From NCBI GenBank assembly GCA_944390315.1, contig CALXPO010000025.1, positions 1 through 64,000 of the forward strand: a DNA stretch of 64,000 bases. Direction: 5' to 3'. The notes under the pieces were generated by a model, which was given only the letters and a program-made list of their open reading frames with translations, was not told the DNA's origin and did not search any database. This DNA comes from an uncultured Alphaproteobacteria bacterium. GTDB lineage: Bacteria; Pseudomonadota; Alphaproteobacteria; RF32; CAG-239. A program made the translations under genes and the position numbers. This document shows positions 16,827 through 25,672 of the stretch, in pieces (positions within the stretch are counted from its first letter, which is position 1; every line of letters begins with the position of its first letter).

Positions 16827-18335
16827 TTGTCAAGCGAAGAGGAAAAAGCCGTTTCTTATTACAAAGAGCAGAATTATGCTGCTGCACTTCGTTGTTTTTT
16901 GCAGTTGTCGGCAGTTGATAATAAACGAGATGACATCTTGGTTTATATCGCAAATTGCTATGATGCCTTGGGAAAAAAAGAAGAAGCCGCCGCCTATTAC
17001 ACAAAAGCCTGTAAAATTAATAAAAAATCTGATATAGCTCCGGCAAATTTAGCTATTATATTTTATGAAATGCAAGATCTTTCACAGGCTAAAAAGTTTG
17101 CCGAAAAAACGCTGGCAATTAATCCTCATAATCCTTCGGCCTTATCCGTTTTGGGAAATGTTTTTTATCGCCAGAAAAAATACGATAAAGCCTTGAAGTT
17201 TTATCAACAAGCCATGGCAGTACAACGTGATTTTTACACGGCAGTATTAAATGCGGCTTCCATTTATTTTGATAAGCATGATTATGCTACCGCATATTTT
17301 TATGCCAAACGTGCCGTTTCTTCTTATCCCGATTCTGATGAGGCTAAAAACATGTTGGCTTCTATATGTGTCGAATTAGAATATTTTGATGAAGCTATTT
17401 TGCTTTTGGCTGATTTATATAAAAAAAATCCAGAAGATTATTGGTTATGTAATTTATTGTCTCAGGCTTTCCAGCAAAAAAAAGATTATAATAAGGCTTT
17501 GGAAATGGGTTGGAGAGCCGTAACTTTATCTAAAGGAGATAAGGACCAACATATTAATTTTGGCTATTTACTCTATGAAATAGCCGTTGAAAGCCCAACA
17601 ACAGATGTTTTATCCTATGTGCGTAAGTGGCAAAAGCAATATTCCGACAATCCGATTGTCAAACATATGTCTGAGGCTATGCTGCATGCCGGAAATGTTA
17701 ATCAGATAAATAGCACTTATGTGCGAGACATTTTCGATGCCTTTGCCGACGATTTTGAAAATGTACTTGACGGTTTAGATTATGCCGTGCCGAGCCTTAT
17801 GGGTAAAACCTTAGAAAATTTGGCAAAAAATGTTAAACTTAAAAAGATGAAAATCTTGGACGCTGGATGCGGCACCGGATTGTGTGGTGAATACCTAAAA
17901 AAATATGCCAGATTTAGAGGATTGGATGGGGTTGATTTGTCTGAAAAAATGCTCGATGTTGCACGTAAGAAAAAAATTTATACCCATTTGTACAATCAAG
18001 ATTTAAATCAGTTTTTATCTCAACACGCACACTGCTATGATTTGATAAATGCTGCCGATGTTTTGACTTATTTTGGAGAGCTGGGATGCGTTTTCATTCA
18101 GATGTTTGAGGCTTTGAAACCCGGCGGACGCGTTTTGTTTAGTATAAGTGAAAATTCTTGCACTCAAGATAATTATTTTTTGCATTTATCGGGACGTTTT
18201 TTGCATAATCGAAAATATGTTGAAGATGTTTTGAAAAAATGTGGGTTTATTATTGAAAAACTGACAAGAGTTAAATTGAGAAACGAAGGCAATCTCGAAG
18301 TTTGGGGGTGGATTGTCATGGCCCGAAAACCTTGA
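16827..18335 (+). CDS. TPR-repeat protein with C-terminal SAM-dependent methyltransferase domain
   Basis: A 502-aa two-part protein. Residues about 5-270 form tetratricopeptide repeats (for example YKEQNYAAALRCFLQL, ALSVLGNVFYRQKKYDKAL, LCNLLSQAFQQKKDYNKAL). The C-terminal part is a class I methyltransferase with motif I DAGCGTG at about 345-351 and the later AADVLTYF and LKPGGRVLFSI motifs. TPR-methyltransferase fusions of this type are known in Alphaproteobacteria, but their substrate is generally unknown. The start is taken as TTG 16827 because GGAG lies 7 nt upstream. The in-frame ATG 16782 lacks a ribosome site and would overlap the tRNA-Leu promoter region. Confidence 0.85.
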   Translation: MSSEEEKAVSYYKEQNYAAALRCFLQLSAVDNKRDDILVYIANCYDALGKKEEAAAYYTKACKINKKSDIAPANLAIIFYEMQDLSQAKKFAEKTLAINPHNPSALSVLGNVFYRQKKYDKALKFYQQAMAVQRDFYTAVLNAASIYFDKHDYATAYFYAKRAVSSYPDSDEAKNMLASICVELEYFDEAILLLADLYKKNPEDYWLCNLLSQAFQQKKDYNKALEMGWRAVTLSKGDKDQHINFGYLLYEIAVESPTTDVLSYVRKWQKQYSDNPIVKHMSEAMLHAGNVNQINSTYVRDIFDAFADDFENVLDGLDYAVPSLMGKTLENLAKNVKLKKMKILDAGCGTGLCGEYLKKYARFRGLDGVDLSEKMLDVARKKKIYTHLYNQDLNQFLSQHAHCYDLINAADVLTYFGELGCVFIQMFEALKPGGRVLFSISENSCTQDNYFLHLSGRFLHNRKYVEDVLKKCGFIIEKLTRVKLRNEGNLEVWGWIVMARKP

Positions 18336-18431
18336 TGATGTTTTTGGTAAAATACTTTATTTGTGTCGGCTTGAAACAGTCCCGAGACGGATTATGTTGT
18401 AGTATGTCTCATGAATTTAAGGAACAAGCCA

Positions 18432-18920
18432 ATGAAATATGTTTTTTATTTATTTTTTATCTTTTTGGTTAACACTGCTTTTGCCGTAGATGAACTCGAT
18501 ATCCAGTCTAATAACAGTCAGCCTACGGTTATTTATGGTGAAGCTGAAAATCCTGACGGTACGTTTAATCAAATTTCGGTAGAGCAAGCGGAAAATGCAC
18601 AAAATCCCTTTGGAAATCCAATAGTCGATTTGACGCCTCCCGAAACACAACAGGATAAAAAAGATAGCGATAAGCAGAATAAAAATACCAAAACTGCTTC
18701 GCCGGAAACAAATCAGATTAACGGCAATGTTATTTCTGCCGTAAGTCAACAGAATCCGCAAATCAGTCCCGAAAATTCTCCCGAGGAAATGCAAAATGAA
18801 TTACAAAATACATTATATGAGTCCGGCGGAAGAATTTACGATTTGCAGTCATATCCCGATAGTGATATTAACCAAATCGAAAATCAGGGAAATGCTGTTA
18901 CAAATTATCCCGAATATTAG
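18432..18920 (+). CDS. Hypothetical secreted Asn/Gln-rich protein
   Basis: A 162-aa protein with a signal peptide (MKYVFYLFFIFLVNTAFA, cleavage before VDELD). The mature part is intrinsically disordered in appearance, dominated by N, Q, E, P and S with no Cys. I do not recognise a family. The ATG at 18432 has AAGGA 8 nt upstream, favouring it over an ATG 21 nt earlier. It lies about 96 bp after the TPR-methyltransferase and may be co-transcribed. The periplasm or cell surface is the likely location. Confidence 0.65.
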   Translation: MKYVFYLFFIFLVNTAFAVDELDIQSNNSQPTVIYGEAENPDGTFNQISVEQAENAQNPFGNPIVDLTPPETQQDKKDSDKQNKNTKTASPETNQINGNVISAVSQQNPQISPENSPEEMQNELQNTLYESGGRIYDLQSYPDSDINQIENQGNAVTNYPEY

Positions 18921-19110
18921 GCAAAGCTAAAAATTATGCTACGAGGGTGTTGAAATTTATATTGATTATCGCAAGCTGATGTATATCCTAATAATAGGGT
19001 GTCATTTGACATTTTTCGTACAGATGTTTTATGATGTGTGAAAGTAAGTAAATGTAGGTATTCAGTCGGTCTTAATAAATATTTGTTTTCGACCTGTGCA
19101 TAAAATCACA
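18921..19110. other. Gene-free stretch after the secreted protein
   Basis: I see no gene, tRNA or strong repeat in these 190 bp of the 480-bp gap to trmB. The rest of the gap holds a terminator and repeat copy C. Confidence 0.5.
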
Positions 19111-19150
19111 ATAAAATAATACCGTCGGCATACCGACGGTATTATTTTAT
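19111..19150. terminator. Long-stem terminator, end of the gene at 18432
   Basis: A perfect inverted repeat of 18 bp (19111-19128 with 19133-19150, loop CATA), GC-rich near the loop and AT-rich at the base. It ends where repeat copy C begins. Confidence 0.8.
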
Positions 19151-19290
19151 TAGTTGCCTTACAGAAAACCCCGAGTTTACTCGGAGCTGAATGCCAAGGT
19201 GTTGGAGAATTGCAGCTCCACGCCAACGAGTGTCGGCAAGCCGAAGATTTACAGCTGATTTAGAACTTCCGGTTTACTGGAGGATATCTA
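19147..19290 (-). repeat. 144-bp multi-hairpin repeat, copy C
   Basis: Minus-orientation copy between the 18432 gene and trmB. It is more diverged than the others: the first hairpin is CCTCCAGTAAACCGGAAG. The fourth has been replaced by GGAG-CTCC. The last is CTCCGAGTAAACTCGGGG. The TAGATATC left end and the CTAATAA right end are kept, at the same 144-bp length. Confidence 0.85.
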
Positions 19291-19400
19291 TTACTCATAG
19301 TTTATGAGAGATATCTATAAAATATGAAAGCGTCTTCTGTTTTATGATGTTAAATTTTAAGTTATTTATGTTCCATATTTACTTACCGTAAAAAATCAGG

Positions 19401-20108
19401 TTATATTCGTTTGTATTCAAAAAATACAGGTCTCCGACCTTCTTTTAGGGCTTTTAATTGATATTTTGTTTTAACCCAATCGTCCGGTTCATATCGCCAA
19501 TCATTACTACATTTGGCCGTCCAAAGAAAATTTTGGTTTTGATGCATTTGACGCAATGTCCATACTTTATATATAGGGTGGTCCGTTGCAATATGAAGCA
19601 TACCGCCTTTTTTTAGTATTCGAGCTAATTCTTTAATATTGTCAGGGTTGACAAAGCGACGTTCGGCATGGCGTTTCTTGGGCCAAGGATCCGGAAACAA
19701 AAGAAAAACCTCGTCTAATGAAGAATCGGGCAGTAAAGGGAAAAGTAATCTAATGTCATTATCATAAATGCGGATGTTGTCGCTTCGATTTTCTGATAAA
19801 TGAATATGGTCTGTTATATCGGCTCCTTGTTTTACGCCGGTTATGAGGCTTAAAAGGTTAGCTACGCCGTTTTGGAATACTTCTGCTCCGATATAAGCAT
19901 TTTCGGGATGGCGCAATGCAAGTTCTGCCAAATGAATTCCGTCACCAAAACCGATTTCAAGGCATATTTTTTGGGGTTTAATTCCAAATTTCAAAGGGGC
20001 ATTTGTATCAAGTTTAATGCTTGGTAAGAATTCTTCGAGAAGAACTGTTTTAGCTTTGCGAATTCGTCTTCCTTTGCGTCGACCGAAAAATTGAGGTTGT
20101 GTAAGCAT
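19401..20108 (-). CDS. trmB: tRNA (guanine-N7-)-methyltransferase
   Basis: Methylates G46 in the tRNA variable loop using SAM. The 235-aa protein has motif I (CLEIGFGDGIHLAELA) and the diagnostic TrmB motif (LFPDPWPKKRHAERRFV), then the IATDHPIYK segment. Its basic N-terminus (RRKGRRIRKAK) fits RNA binding. It is the last gene before repeat copy C on the minus strand, 81 bp after the PpiD-like gene but separated from it by a terminator. Confidence 0.97.
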   Translation of the reverse strand: MLTQPQFFGRRKGRRIRKAKTVLLEEFLPSIKLDTNAPLKFGIKPQKICLEIGFGDGIHLAELALRHPENAYIGAEVFQNGVANLLSLITGVKQGADITDHIHLSENRSDNIRIYDNDIRLLFPLLPDSSLDEVFLLFPDPWPKKRHAERRFVNPDNIKELARILKKGGMLHIATDHPIYKVWTLRQMHQNQNFLWTAKCSNDWRYEPDDWVKTKYQLKALKEGRRPVFFEYKRI

Positions 20109-20144
20109 ATCTGAAAAAATCCTTTTATAGTTTGAATAGCGCTA

Positions 20145-20174
20145 ATAAAAAAGCTGACTAAAAGTCAGCTTTTT
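20145..20174 (-). terminator. Terminator of the PpiD-like gene
   Basis: A perfect 12-bp stem AAAAAGCTGACT / AGTCAGCTTTTT (20148-20159 with 20163-20174, loop AAA), with T-rich sequence on the minus strand. Confidence 0.85.
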
Positions 20175-20189
20175 GTGTGGGAACAAACT

Positions 20190-22064
20190 TTAATCAGCAA
20201 GTCCCAATAAGCGATATTTTATTCTGATATCATAATTTTTGCCATAACTGTCAACAAGAGCGGCAGCTGCTTCTTGAGCTAAATCGAGCTTTAGGCGTTG
20301 TTCAATAATATTCATGTCATTATCCGAGAGTTTTTTAGGTTTATAATCCCCATCGGCAACGGCAATAATATGCTGCTGTTCAATATCGATTTGTTTGGGC
20401 GTGCCATTAGGTTCGTTAAAGATATCTAACATTTGTGTTTGAGATAGATTTGCAAAATTTTGACTTCTGGTTAAAGGAGAAGTTGTGGTAATTTTGAGAT
20501 TGTAGCGAGAGGCAACATCGTCTATATTATCACCATTTTCCAAGTCATGCATAACATCGTTAATGATTTCTTGTGTGATGGCAGCTTTCTCATTTTCGCT
20601 CCACATTTGTTTGATTTTGGGCAAAGCTGTTGCCAAATCTTGAGGATGACTGTCAGAGATTTTGGTAACTTTTGCAAATACAAAGCCTTCATTTGTTTCC
20701 AGAGCTTGAGAAATTTCATTTTGGTTATAAGAAAATACCGTATCAATAAAATCCGTATTTTGGGCGAGAGAAGCAAAATTTTGCGCAACATCAGCCGCAT
20801 CGCCGTATTCGCTTAAACCTTTAATATGTTGTACATCTACACCCATTTCTTTGGCAATGGCATCAAGAGAACTGCCGGCACCGATTTTGTCTTCGATTTG
20901 ATTTATCGTGTCATAGGCAACATCATAAACTTGTTCATTTGCCAAAGTTTCGGCAATTTGTTGTTTTACTTTTTGCTCTTCTTGTTTAGCACCGGATTTA
21001 ATATCCGTTACTTTCATGATATGCCAGCCCAGTTCCGATTGCATGGGTTCAGTCGTTTCATTTTTTTGCAAAGCAAAAACTTTTGAACCCGTATCACCGA
21101 TAAGCATATCTTCGGAAACATATTCCAAATTGGTTTCTTCTTTGGTTTGATTAGCCATTTCTTCGGCGACTTTGTAAAAATCTTCACCATTATCCAAGGC
21201 TTTTTTGGCCTCATCGGCTTTTTCTTTAGTATCAAAGACCATTTGTAAGACATTGCGTGTTTCGGGTGTTACAAACTGACTCATATTATTTTTATAATAG
21301 TCATCAATTTCTTCATCTGTGATATTAATTTTTTTGGCAATGTCGTTCATGGAAATGATAATAAAATCTACATCGCGTCGTTCTGGCTCAATAAATTCCG
21401 GAGCAAAATCATTATAATATTGGTTAATTTCGTCATCAGAGATATTTCTGTCGATGACAGCTTCATTTTCATTAAGGGTAATATATTTGAAAATTTTTTG
21501 TTGAGCTTCGGCGTCAGCAACATATTTTTTTAAGATTGAAGGAACATTATATCCAGAAATTGGATTTTGAACTAAAAACTGGCTGTCTAATTCTTCTCTA
21601 ATCAGGGCAATATATTGTTGTTCGTCCATATCGGATTGTGACAGAAAATAATTTAATTGTTCTTTGTTAAATTGCCCGTTTTCATCTAAGAATTGAGGTT
21701 GTGAAAGAATCATGCTTCTGACAAGATTATCACTTATAAAGATATTAAATTCTGAAGCTGTTTCTTCGGTAATCATTGACTTTAGATTTCTCTCAACAAT
21801 ACCAGTCAACATTTTAGTACGAATATCGTCAGAGATTTCGATATCGCCAAAAATTTTTTGAGCTGTTCTGATTTCTTTGTTCAGCTGCTGGTTAATATCG
21901 GCCTGAGTTAAGACGCGGTCATTAACTTTAATGACAGCTCTGTTATCTGCGGCACTATTTAAGTATCCGGAAATTCCGAACAAAGACATAAAACTAAGGG
22001 CGGTTAATATTAAAATTGCTTTGGCTGCCCATGAATCTTGCGCTTTACGTAATTTTGTAATCAT
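20190..22064 (-). CDS. PpiD/SurA-like periplasmic peptidyl-prolyl isomerase and chaperone
   Basis: A membrane-anchored periplasmic folding factor of 624 aa, close to E. coli PpiD in length and layout. One helix near 15-35 (ILILTALSFMSLFGI) anchors it. Next comes a SurA-type N-terminal domain (VIKVNDRVLTQADINQQL, about 43-160). A parvulin-like PPIase domain follows at about 265-360 (VTPETRNVLQMVFDTKEKA, SELGWHIMKVTD), then a long C-terminal chaperone part. It is divergent from tpiA. Outer-membrane protein folding after Sec export is the expected role. Confidence 0.88.
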   Translation of the reverse strand: MITKLRKAQDSWAAKAILILTALSFMSLFGISGYLNSAADNRAVIKVNDRVLTQADINQQLNKEIRTAQKIFGDIEISDDIRTKMLTGIVERNLKSMITEETASEFNIFISDNLVRSMILSQPQFLDENGQFNKEQLNYFLSQSDMDEQQYIALIREELDSQFLVQNPISGYNVPSILKKYVADAEAQQKIFKYITLNENEAVIDRNISDDEINQYYNDFAPEFIEPERRDVDFIIISMNDIAKKINITDEEIDDYYKNNMSQFVTPETRNVLQMVFDTKEKADEAKKALDNGEDFYKVAEEMANQTKEETNLEYVSEDMLIGDTGSKVFALQKNETTEPMQSELGWHIMKVTDIKSGAKQEEQKVKQQIAETLANEQVYDVAYDTINQIEDKIGAGSSLDAIAKEMGVDVQHIKGLSEYGDAADVAQNFASLAQNTDFIDTVFSYNQNEISQALETNEGFVFAKVTKISDSHPQDLATALPKIKQMWSENEKAAITQEIINDVMHDLENGDNIDDVASRYNLKITTTSPLTRSQNFANLSQTQMLDIFNEPNGTPKQIDIEQQHIIAVADGDYKPKKLSDNDMNIIEQRLKLDLAQEAAAALVDSYGKNYDIRIKYRLLGLAD

Positions 22065-22147
22065 TGTTAATATTGTCCTGAAATTATTTATAAACTATGC
22101 AAGAATATAATATATTTAATAATATATGCAATTGTAAAATATTAGTG

Positions 22148-22176
22148 TTGAAAAGTTTTTTTTAGTGTGCTAATTT
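22148..22176 (+). promoter_or_regulatory. tpiA promoter
   Basis: TTGAAA (22148-22153), 17 bp and TAATTT (22171-22176) predict a start near 22183, 30 nt before ATG 22213. It shares an extended -35 (TTGAAAAGTTTTTT) with lysS. Confidence 0.7.
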
Positions 22177-22212
22177 TGCGGCAATGTCAAATTTAGTTTA
22201 AGGAAAAAAATA

Positions 22213-22971
22213 ATGGCCAGAAAAATTATGATTGCCGGTAACTGGAAGATGAATTGCCTTTCCGAAGATGGCGTTGCTCTTGCCAAAGCCGTTGCTGCAG
22301 AAGTCAAAAAATTAGGAAAACCAGCTTGCGAATTTTTGGTTTGTCCGCCATTTACATTACTTTATCAGGTCAAAAAAGCCTTGCGCGGTGCCAAAGTCGC
22401 TCTCGGTGCTCAAGATGCTCATTTTGCTGTTAAAGGAGCTCATACCGGCGATATCAGTCCGGCCATGCTCAAAGATTTGGGCTGTTCTTATGTCATCTTA
22501 GGACACTCCGAACGCAGAGCCGATCATTTCGAAACGAGCGAATTAGTTGCTAAAAAAGCAGCAGCTGCTTATGAAAACGGACTGAAAACCATTATTTGTA
22601 TCGGTGAAACGGAAAAACAACGCGATGAGGGTAAAACTATCGAAGTTTGCTCTGAGCAAATTCTGAAATCCGTGCCCGATAATGCTGATGCTTCAAATAC
22701 CGTCATTGCATATGAACCTGTTTGGGCAATAGGAACCGGCAAAACACCGACACCTCAAGATGTTGAAGATGTCCATGCTGCCGTTCGGAAAGTATTGGCT
22801 AAAAAATTAGGCAAAGGTGTTGCAAACAAAATGCGTATTTTGTATGGCGGTTCGGTTAAACCCGCTAATGCTAAAGAATTTTTGTCTTTGGAAGATGTCG
22901 ATGGTGCCTTAATCGGTGGTGCCAGCCTGAAAGCCGAAGATTTTATGGCAATTGCAAAATCAGTTTGTTAA
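22213..22971 (+). CDS. tpiA: Triose-phosphate isomerase
   Basis: Interconverts dihydroxyacetone phosphate and glyceraldehyde-3-phosphate in glycolysis. The 252-aa barrel has all catalytic parts: lysine in AGNWKMN, histidine in VILGHSERR, glutamate in AYEPVWAIGTGKT and the phosphate loop GGSVKP/IGGASL. The ATG is preceded by AAGGA. It is first in a plus-strand run with secG 21 bp later, an arrangement common to many bacteria. Confidence 0.98.
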   Translation: MARKIMIAGNWKMNCLSEDGVALAKAVAAEVKKLGKPACEFLVCPPFTLLYQVKKALRGAKVALGAQDAHFAVKGAHTGDISPAMLKDLGCSYVILGHSERRADHFETSELVAKKAAAAYENGLKTIICIGETEKQRDEGKTIEVCSEQILKSVPDNADASNTVIAYEPVWAIGTGKTPTPQDVEDVHAAVRKVLAKKLGKGVANKMRILYGGSVKPANAKEFLSLEDVDGALIGGASLKAEDFMAIAKSVC

Positions 22972-22992
22972 TAAACAATGGGAATTTATTAA

Positions 22993-23334
22993 ATGATTAC
23001 AGTTTTATTGGTTGTTCACTTGTTGATAGCTATTTTCTTGGTAGCTCTAATTTTGTTGCAACGTTCAGGCGGCGGTGCTCTTGAGGGGCTCGGCGGCGGT
23101 TCCGGTGCAAGTAACTTTTTAACAGCTCGCGGTACGGGTAATCTTTTAACACGTTTAACCGCTATTATGGCAACTTTGTTTTTCTTGACCAGTATCTCTT
23201 TGTCTTTGTACTACAAAGATCATGGTAACAAGATAAATCAATCCATATTAGACAAGCCGGCAGAAACTTCGGCTCCTGTTCAGAACGAAGTTCCGGCAGC
23301 TCCGGCTCCAGTTGCTCCGGCAGCGGAAAAATAA
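22993..23334 (+). CDS. secG: SecG, preprotein translocase subunit
   Basis: A small inner-membrane partner of SecYE. Two hydrophobic segments (about 3-22 and 51-72) flank the family loop LQRSGGGALEGLGGGSGASNF. The 113-aa protein ends in an Ala/Pro-rich cytoplasmic tail. It follows tpiA by 21 bp. Confidence 0.95.
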   Translation: MITVLLVVHLLIAIFLVALILLQRSGGGALEGLGGGSGASNFLTARGTGNLLTRLTAIMATLFFLTSISLSLYYKDHGNKINQSILDKPAETSAPVQNEVPAAPAPVAPAAEK

Positions 23335-23358
23335 ATGAAGTATAAAAATAAGATAAAT

Positions 23359-23385
23359 AAGGGCACCTTTTAATAAGGTGCCCTT
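23359..23385 (+). terminator. Hairpin between secG and pyrG
   Basis: A perfect 11-bp stem AAGGGCACCTT / AAGGTGCCCTT (23359-23369 with 23375-23385) is followed by only TTG, so the T-run is poor. It may be a partial terminator; it lies 32 bp before the pyrG start and could attenuate that gene. Confidence 0.55.
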
Positions 23386-23417
23386 GTCACTTTAAATATA
23401 TGCAAAAAGGACTTACG

Positions 23418-25061
23418 ATGATAGAAAATGTTAACCCTAAAACAAAATTCATTTTTATAACCGGCGGTGTCGTTTCTTCACTTGGAAAAGGTTTAGCTTC
23501 AGCTTCTCTGGCCGCTATACTGCAAGCCAGAGGATTTAAAGTCAGACTGCGCAAACTCGATCCTTATCTTAATGTCGATCCGGGTACCATGAATCCATGT
23601 CAACACGGAGAAGTCTATGTTACCGATGATGGTACAGAAGCTGATTTGGATTTGGGGCATTATGAACGTTTTTCGGGAATCGCTGCTACTAAAAATGACA
23701 GCGTGACATCAGGAAAAATCTACCAAAGAGTTCTTGACAAAGAAAGACATGGAGATTATTTGGGGGCAACCATTCAAGTTATACCCCATGTGACCAACGA
23801 AATTAAAAATTTTATTTTATCTGCCATTGATGATGAAGATTTCGTTTTGTGCGAAATCGGTGGAACAGTCGGTGATATTGAAGGACAGCCGTATTTGGAA
23901 ACTATTCGTCAGTTAGCTTATGAGTTGGGACGGGAAAGAACAATGTTTGTTCACTTGACTTTGCTTCCTTATATTCCGACTGCAGGAGAGCTAAAAACCA
24001 AACCGACGCAACACTCAGTTAAACAATTGCAAGAATATGGTATTCAACCCGATATTATCTTGTGTCGTTCTCAAATCGAAATCCCGCAAAACGAAAAACG
24101 TAAAATCGCTTTGTTTTGTAATGTGCGAGAGGAGAGAGTGATTGCGGCTCTCGATGCTAAATCCATCTACCACGTTCCAATGGCTTATTCGGCAGAGGGC
24201 TTAGATGAAGAAGTTTGTAAATATTTTAACCTTAATGCTCCAAAGGCCGATTTAAGTAAATGGAAAGAGATTACCGATGTTATGGAAAATCCCGAAGGAG
24301 AAGTAAAAATAGCCGTGGTTGGTAAATATCAACTGCAAGAAGCCTATAAATCTATTGCCGAGGCCTTAACCCACGGAGGCATTGCCAATCATTATAAGGT
24401 TAAAATTAAATGGTTGGATGCTCAGGATTTGGAAAAAAACGGTGCAGATGCTTATCTCAATGATGTTAGCGCCATTTTAGTTCCCGGAGGATTTGGTATT
24501 CGTGGAACTGAAGGAAAAATTGCGGCGGCTAAGTATGCCCGTGAGCATAATATTCCTTATTTGGGAATTTGTTTCGGTATGCAAATGGCTGTTATTGAAA
24601 CCATGCGCGATGTCGCCGGTATAAAAAATGCCGGAAGTACCGAATTGGATAGTAATTGTGAGCCGGTCATCGGCTTGATGACAGAATGGGATAAAGACGG
24701 AGCCAAACAGATTCGTCATAAAGATGGAGATTTGGGAGGTACAATGCGCTTGGGAGCTTACCCGTGTCTTTTGACTAAAAATTCAAAGGTTGCACAAATT
24801 TATGGTACGGAAGAAATAAGTGAAAGACATCGTCATCGTTATGAAGTCAATATCAAATATGAACCTATATTGCGAAAAGCCGGAATGGTTATAAGCGGTA
24901 AATCACCTGACGGAAAACTACCGGAAATAGTAGAAAGACCGGACCATCCTTGGTTTATCGGAGTTCAGTTTCATCCTGAGCTCAAGTCAAAACCTTTTGC
25001 ACCACATCCATTGTTTGTGTCTTTTGTAAAAGCAGCAATTGACAACAGTCGTCTTTTATAA
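23418..25061 (+). CDS. pyrG: CTP synthase
   Basis: Makes CTP from UTP, ATP and glutamine. The 547-aa protein has the synthetase half ([16 protein letters not shown] at the N-terminus, then [14 protein letters not shown] and [10 protein letters not shown]). The glutamine amidotransferase half has nucleophile Cys in YLGICFGMQ and the later GVQFHPE. The start is ATG 23418 (MIENVN), with AAAGGA upstream; an ATG 18 nt earlier precedes this site. Here pyrG is followed by the pagP-like and kdsA genes. Confidence 0.98.
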   Translation: MIENVNPKTKFIFITGGVVSSLGKGLASASLAAILQARGFKVRLRKLDPYLNVDPGTMNPCQHGEVYVTDDGTEADLDLGHYERFSGIAATKNDSVTSGKIYQRVLDKERHGDYLGATIQVIPHVTNEIKNFILSAIDDEDFVLCEIGGTVGDIEGQPYLETIRQLAYELGRERTMFVHLTLLPYIPTAGELKTKPTQHSVKQLQEYGIQPDIILCRSQIEIPQNEKRKIALFCNVREERVIAALDAKSIYHVPMAYSAEGLDEEVCKYFNLNAPKADLSKWKEITDVMENPEGEVKIAVVGKYQLQEAYKSIAEALTHGGIANHYKVKIKWLDAQDLEKNGADAYLNDVSAILVPGGFGIRGTEGKIAAAKYAREHNIPYLGICFGMQMAVIETMRDVAGIKNAGSTELDSNCEPVIGLMTEWDKDGAKQIRHKDGDLGGTMRLGAYPCLLTKNSKVAQIYGTEEISERHRHRYEVNIKYEPILRKAGMVISGKSPDGKLPEIVERPDHPWFIGVQFHPELKSKPFAPHPLFVSFVKAAIDNSRLL

Positions 25062-25103
25062 TTAAATATGCCCCACTGTGAACAAAATAAAAATGAGAAA
25101 AAT

Positions 25104-25646
25104 ATGAAAAATAAGATATTGTTAACGCTTTTTGCCGTCTTGTTTTCTTTTTCGGCAAAAGCCGGTGTTGTAGAAGATTTGTTTACCGAAATGGCTGGTA
25201 ATGCCAAATATGCTTTGAATTGCGGTGATAACGACTTGTACGTGCCTATTAGAGTTTGGCACAATCGTTTATTCTATGACGATGAGCATATTGAGAAATA
25301 TAACGAAGAACCGTGGGGTATCGGTTATGGTCGTAGTTTTTGGGAAGGAAATGAATGGCATGGTGTTTATGCCATGGTATTTAAGGATTCTAATTTTCAC
25401 CCTGAAACAATGATCGGTTATGCTTATTTGTATAATTGGGGATTAGACGATAAAGGTGATTGGAAAGCCGGTATAGGTTATACCCTTGGCGTTACGCAGA
25501 GAGAAGAATACTATTATATTCCTATTCCTCTGCCGTTGCCGATTGCCGGTATCTCTTACAAACAACTTTCTTTACAGGCAGCATATGTTCCCGGTGTGAA
25601 AAATGACGGTAATGTATTATTTGCTTGGTTAAGATATACATTTTAA
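25104..25646 (+). CDS. pagP: PagP-like lipid A palmitoyltransferase
   Basis: An outer-membrane beta-barrel enzyme that moves palmitate from phospholipid to lipid A. The signal peptide ends at FSFSAKA, and the 180-aa precursor follows PagP along its length: NDLYVPIRVWHNR, YNEEPWGIGYGRS, EWHGVYAMVFKDS, YIPIPLPLPIAG and GNVLFAWLRYTF with a terminal Phe. The three catalytic-site residues known in E. coli are matched by H53, D95 and S96. The start at 25104 gives a proper signal peptide; the ribosome site is weak (GAGA). It sits between pyrG and kdsA, so an LPS role fits. PagP is best known from Gammaproteobacteria, Bordetella and Legionella, so its presence here may reflect transfer. Confidence 0.9.
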   Translation: MKNKILLTLFAVLFSFSAKAGVVEDLFTEMAGNAKYALNCGDNDLYVPIRVWHNRLFYDDEHIEKYNEEPWGIGYGRSFWEGNEWHGVYAMVFKDSNFHPETMIGYAYLYNWGLDDKGDWKAGIGYTLGVTQREEYYYIPIPLPLPIAGISYKQLSLQAAYVPGVKNDGNVLFAWLRYTF

Positions 25647-25672
25647 CTAAATTGTTACTTGGAGGAAAAGAC

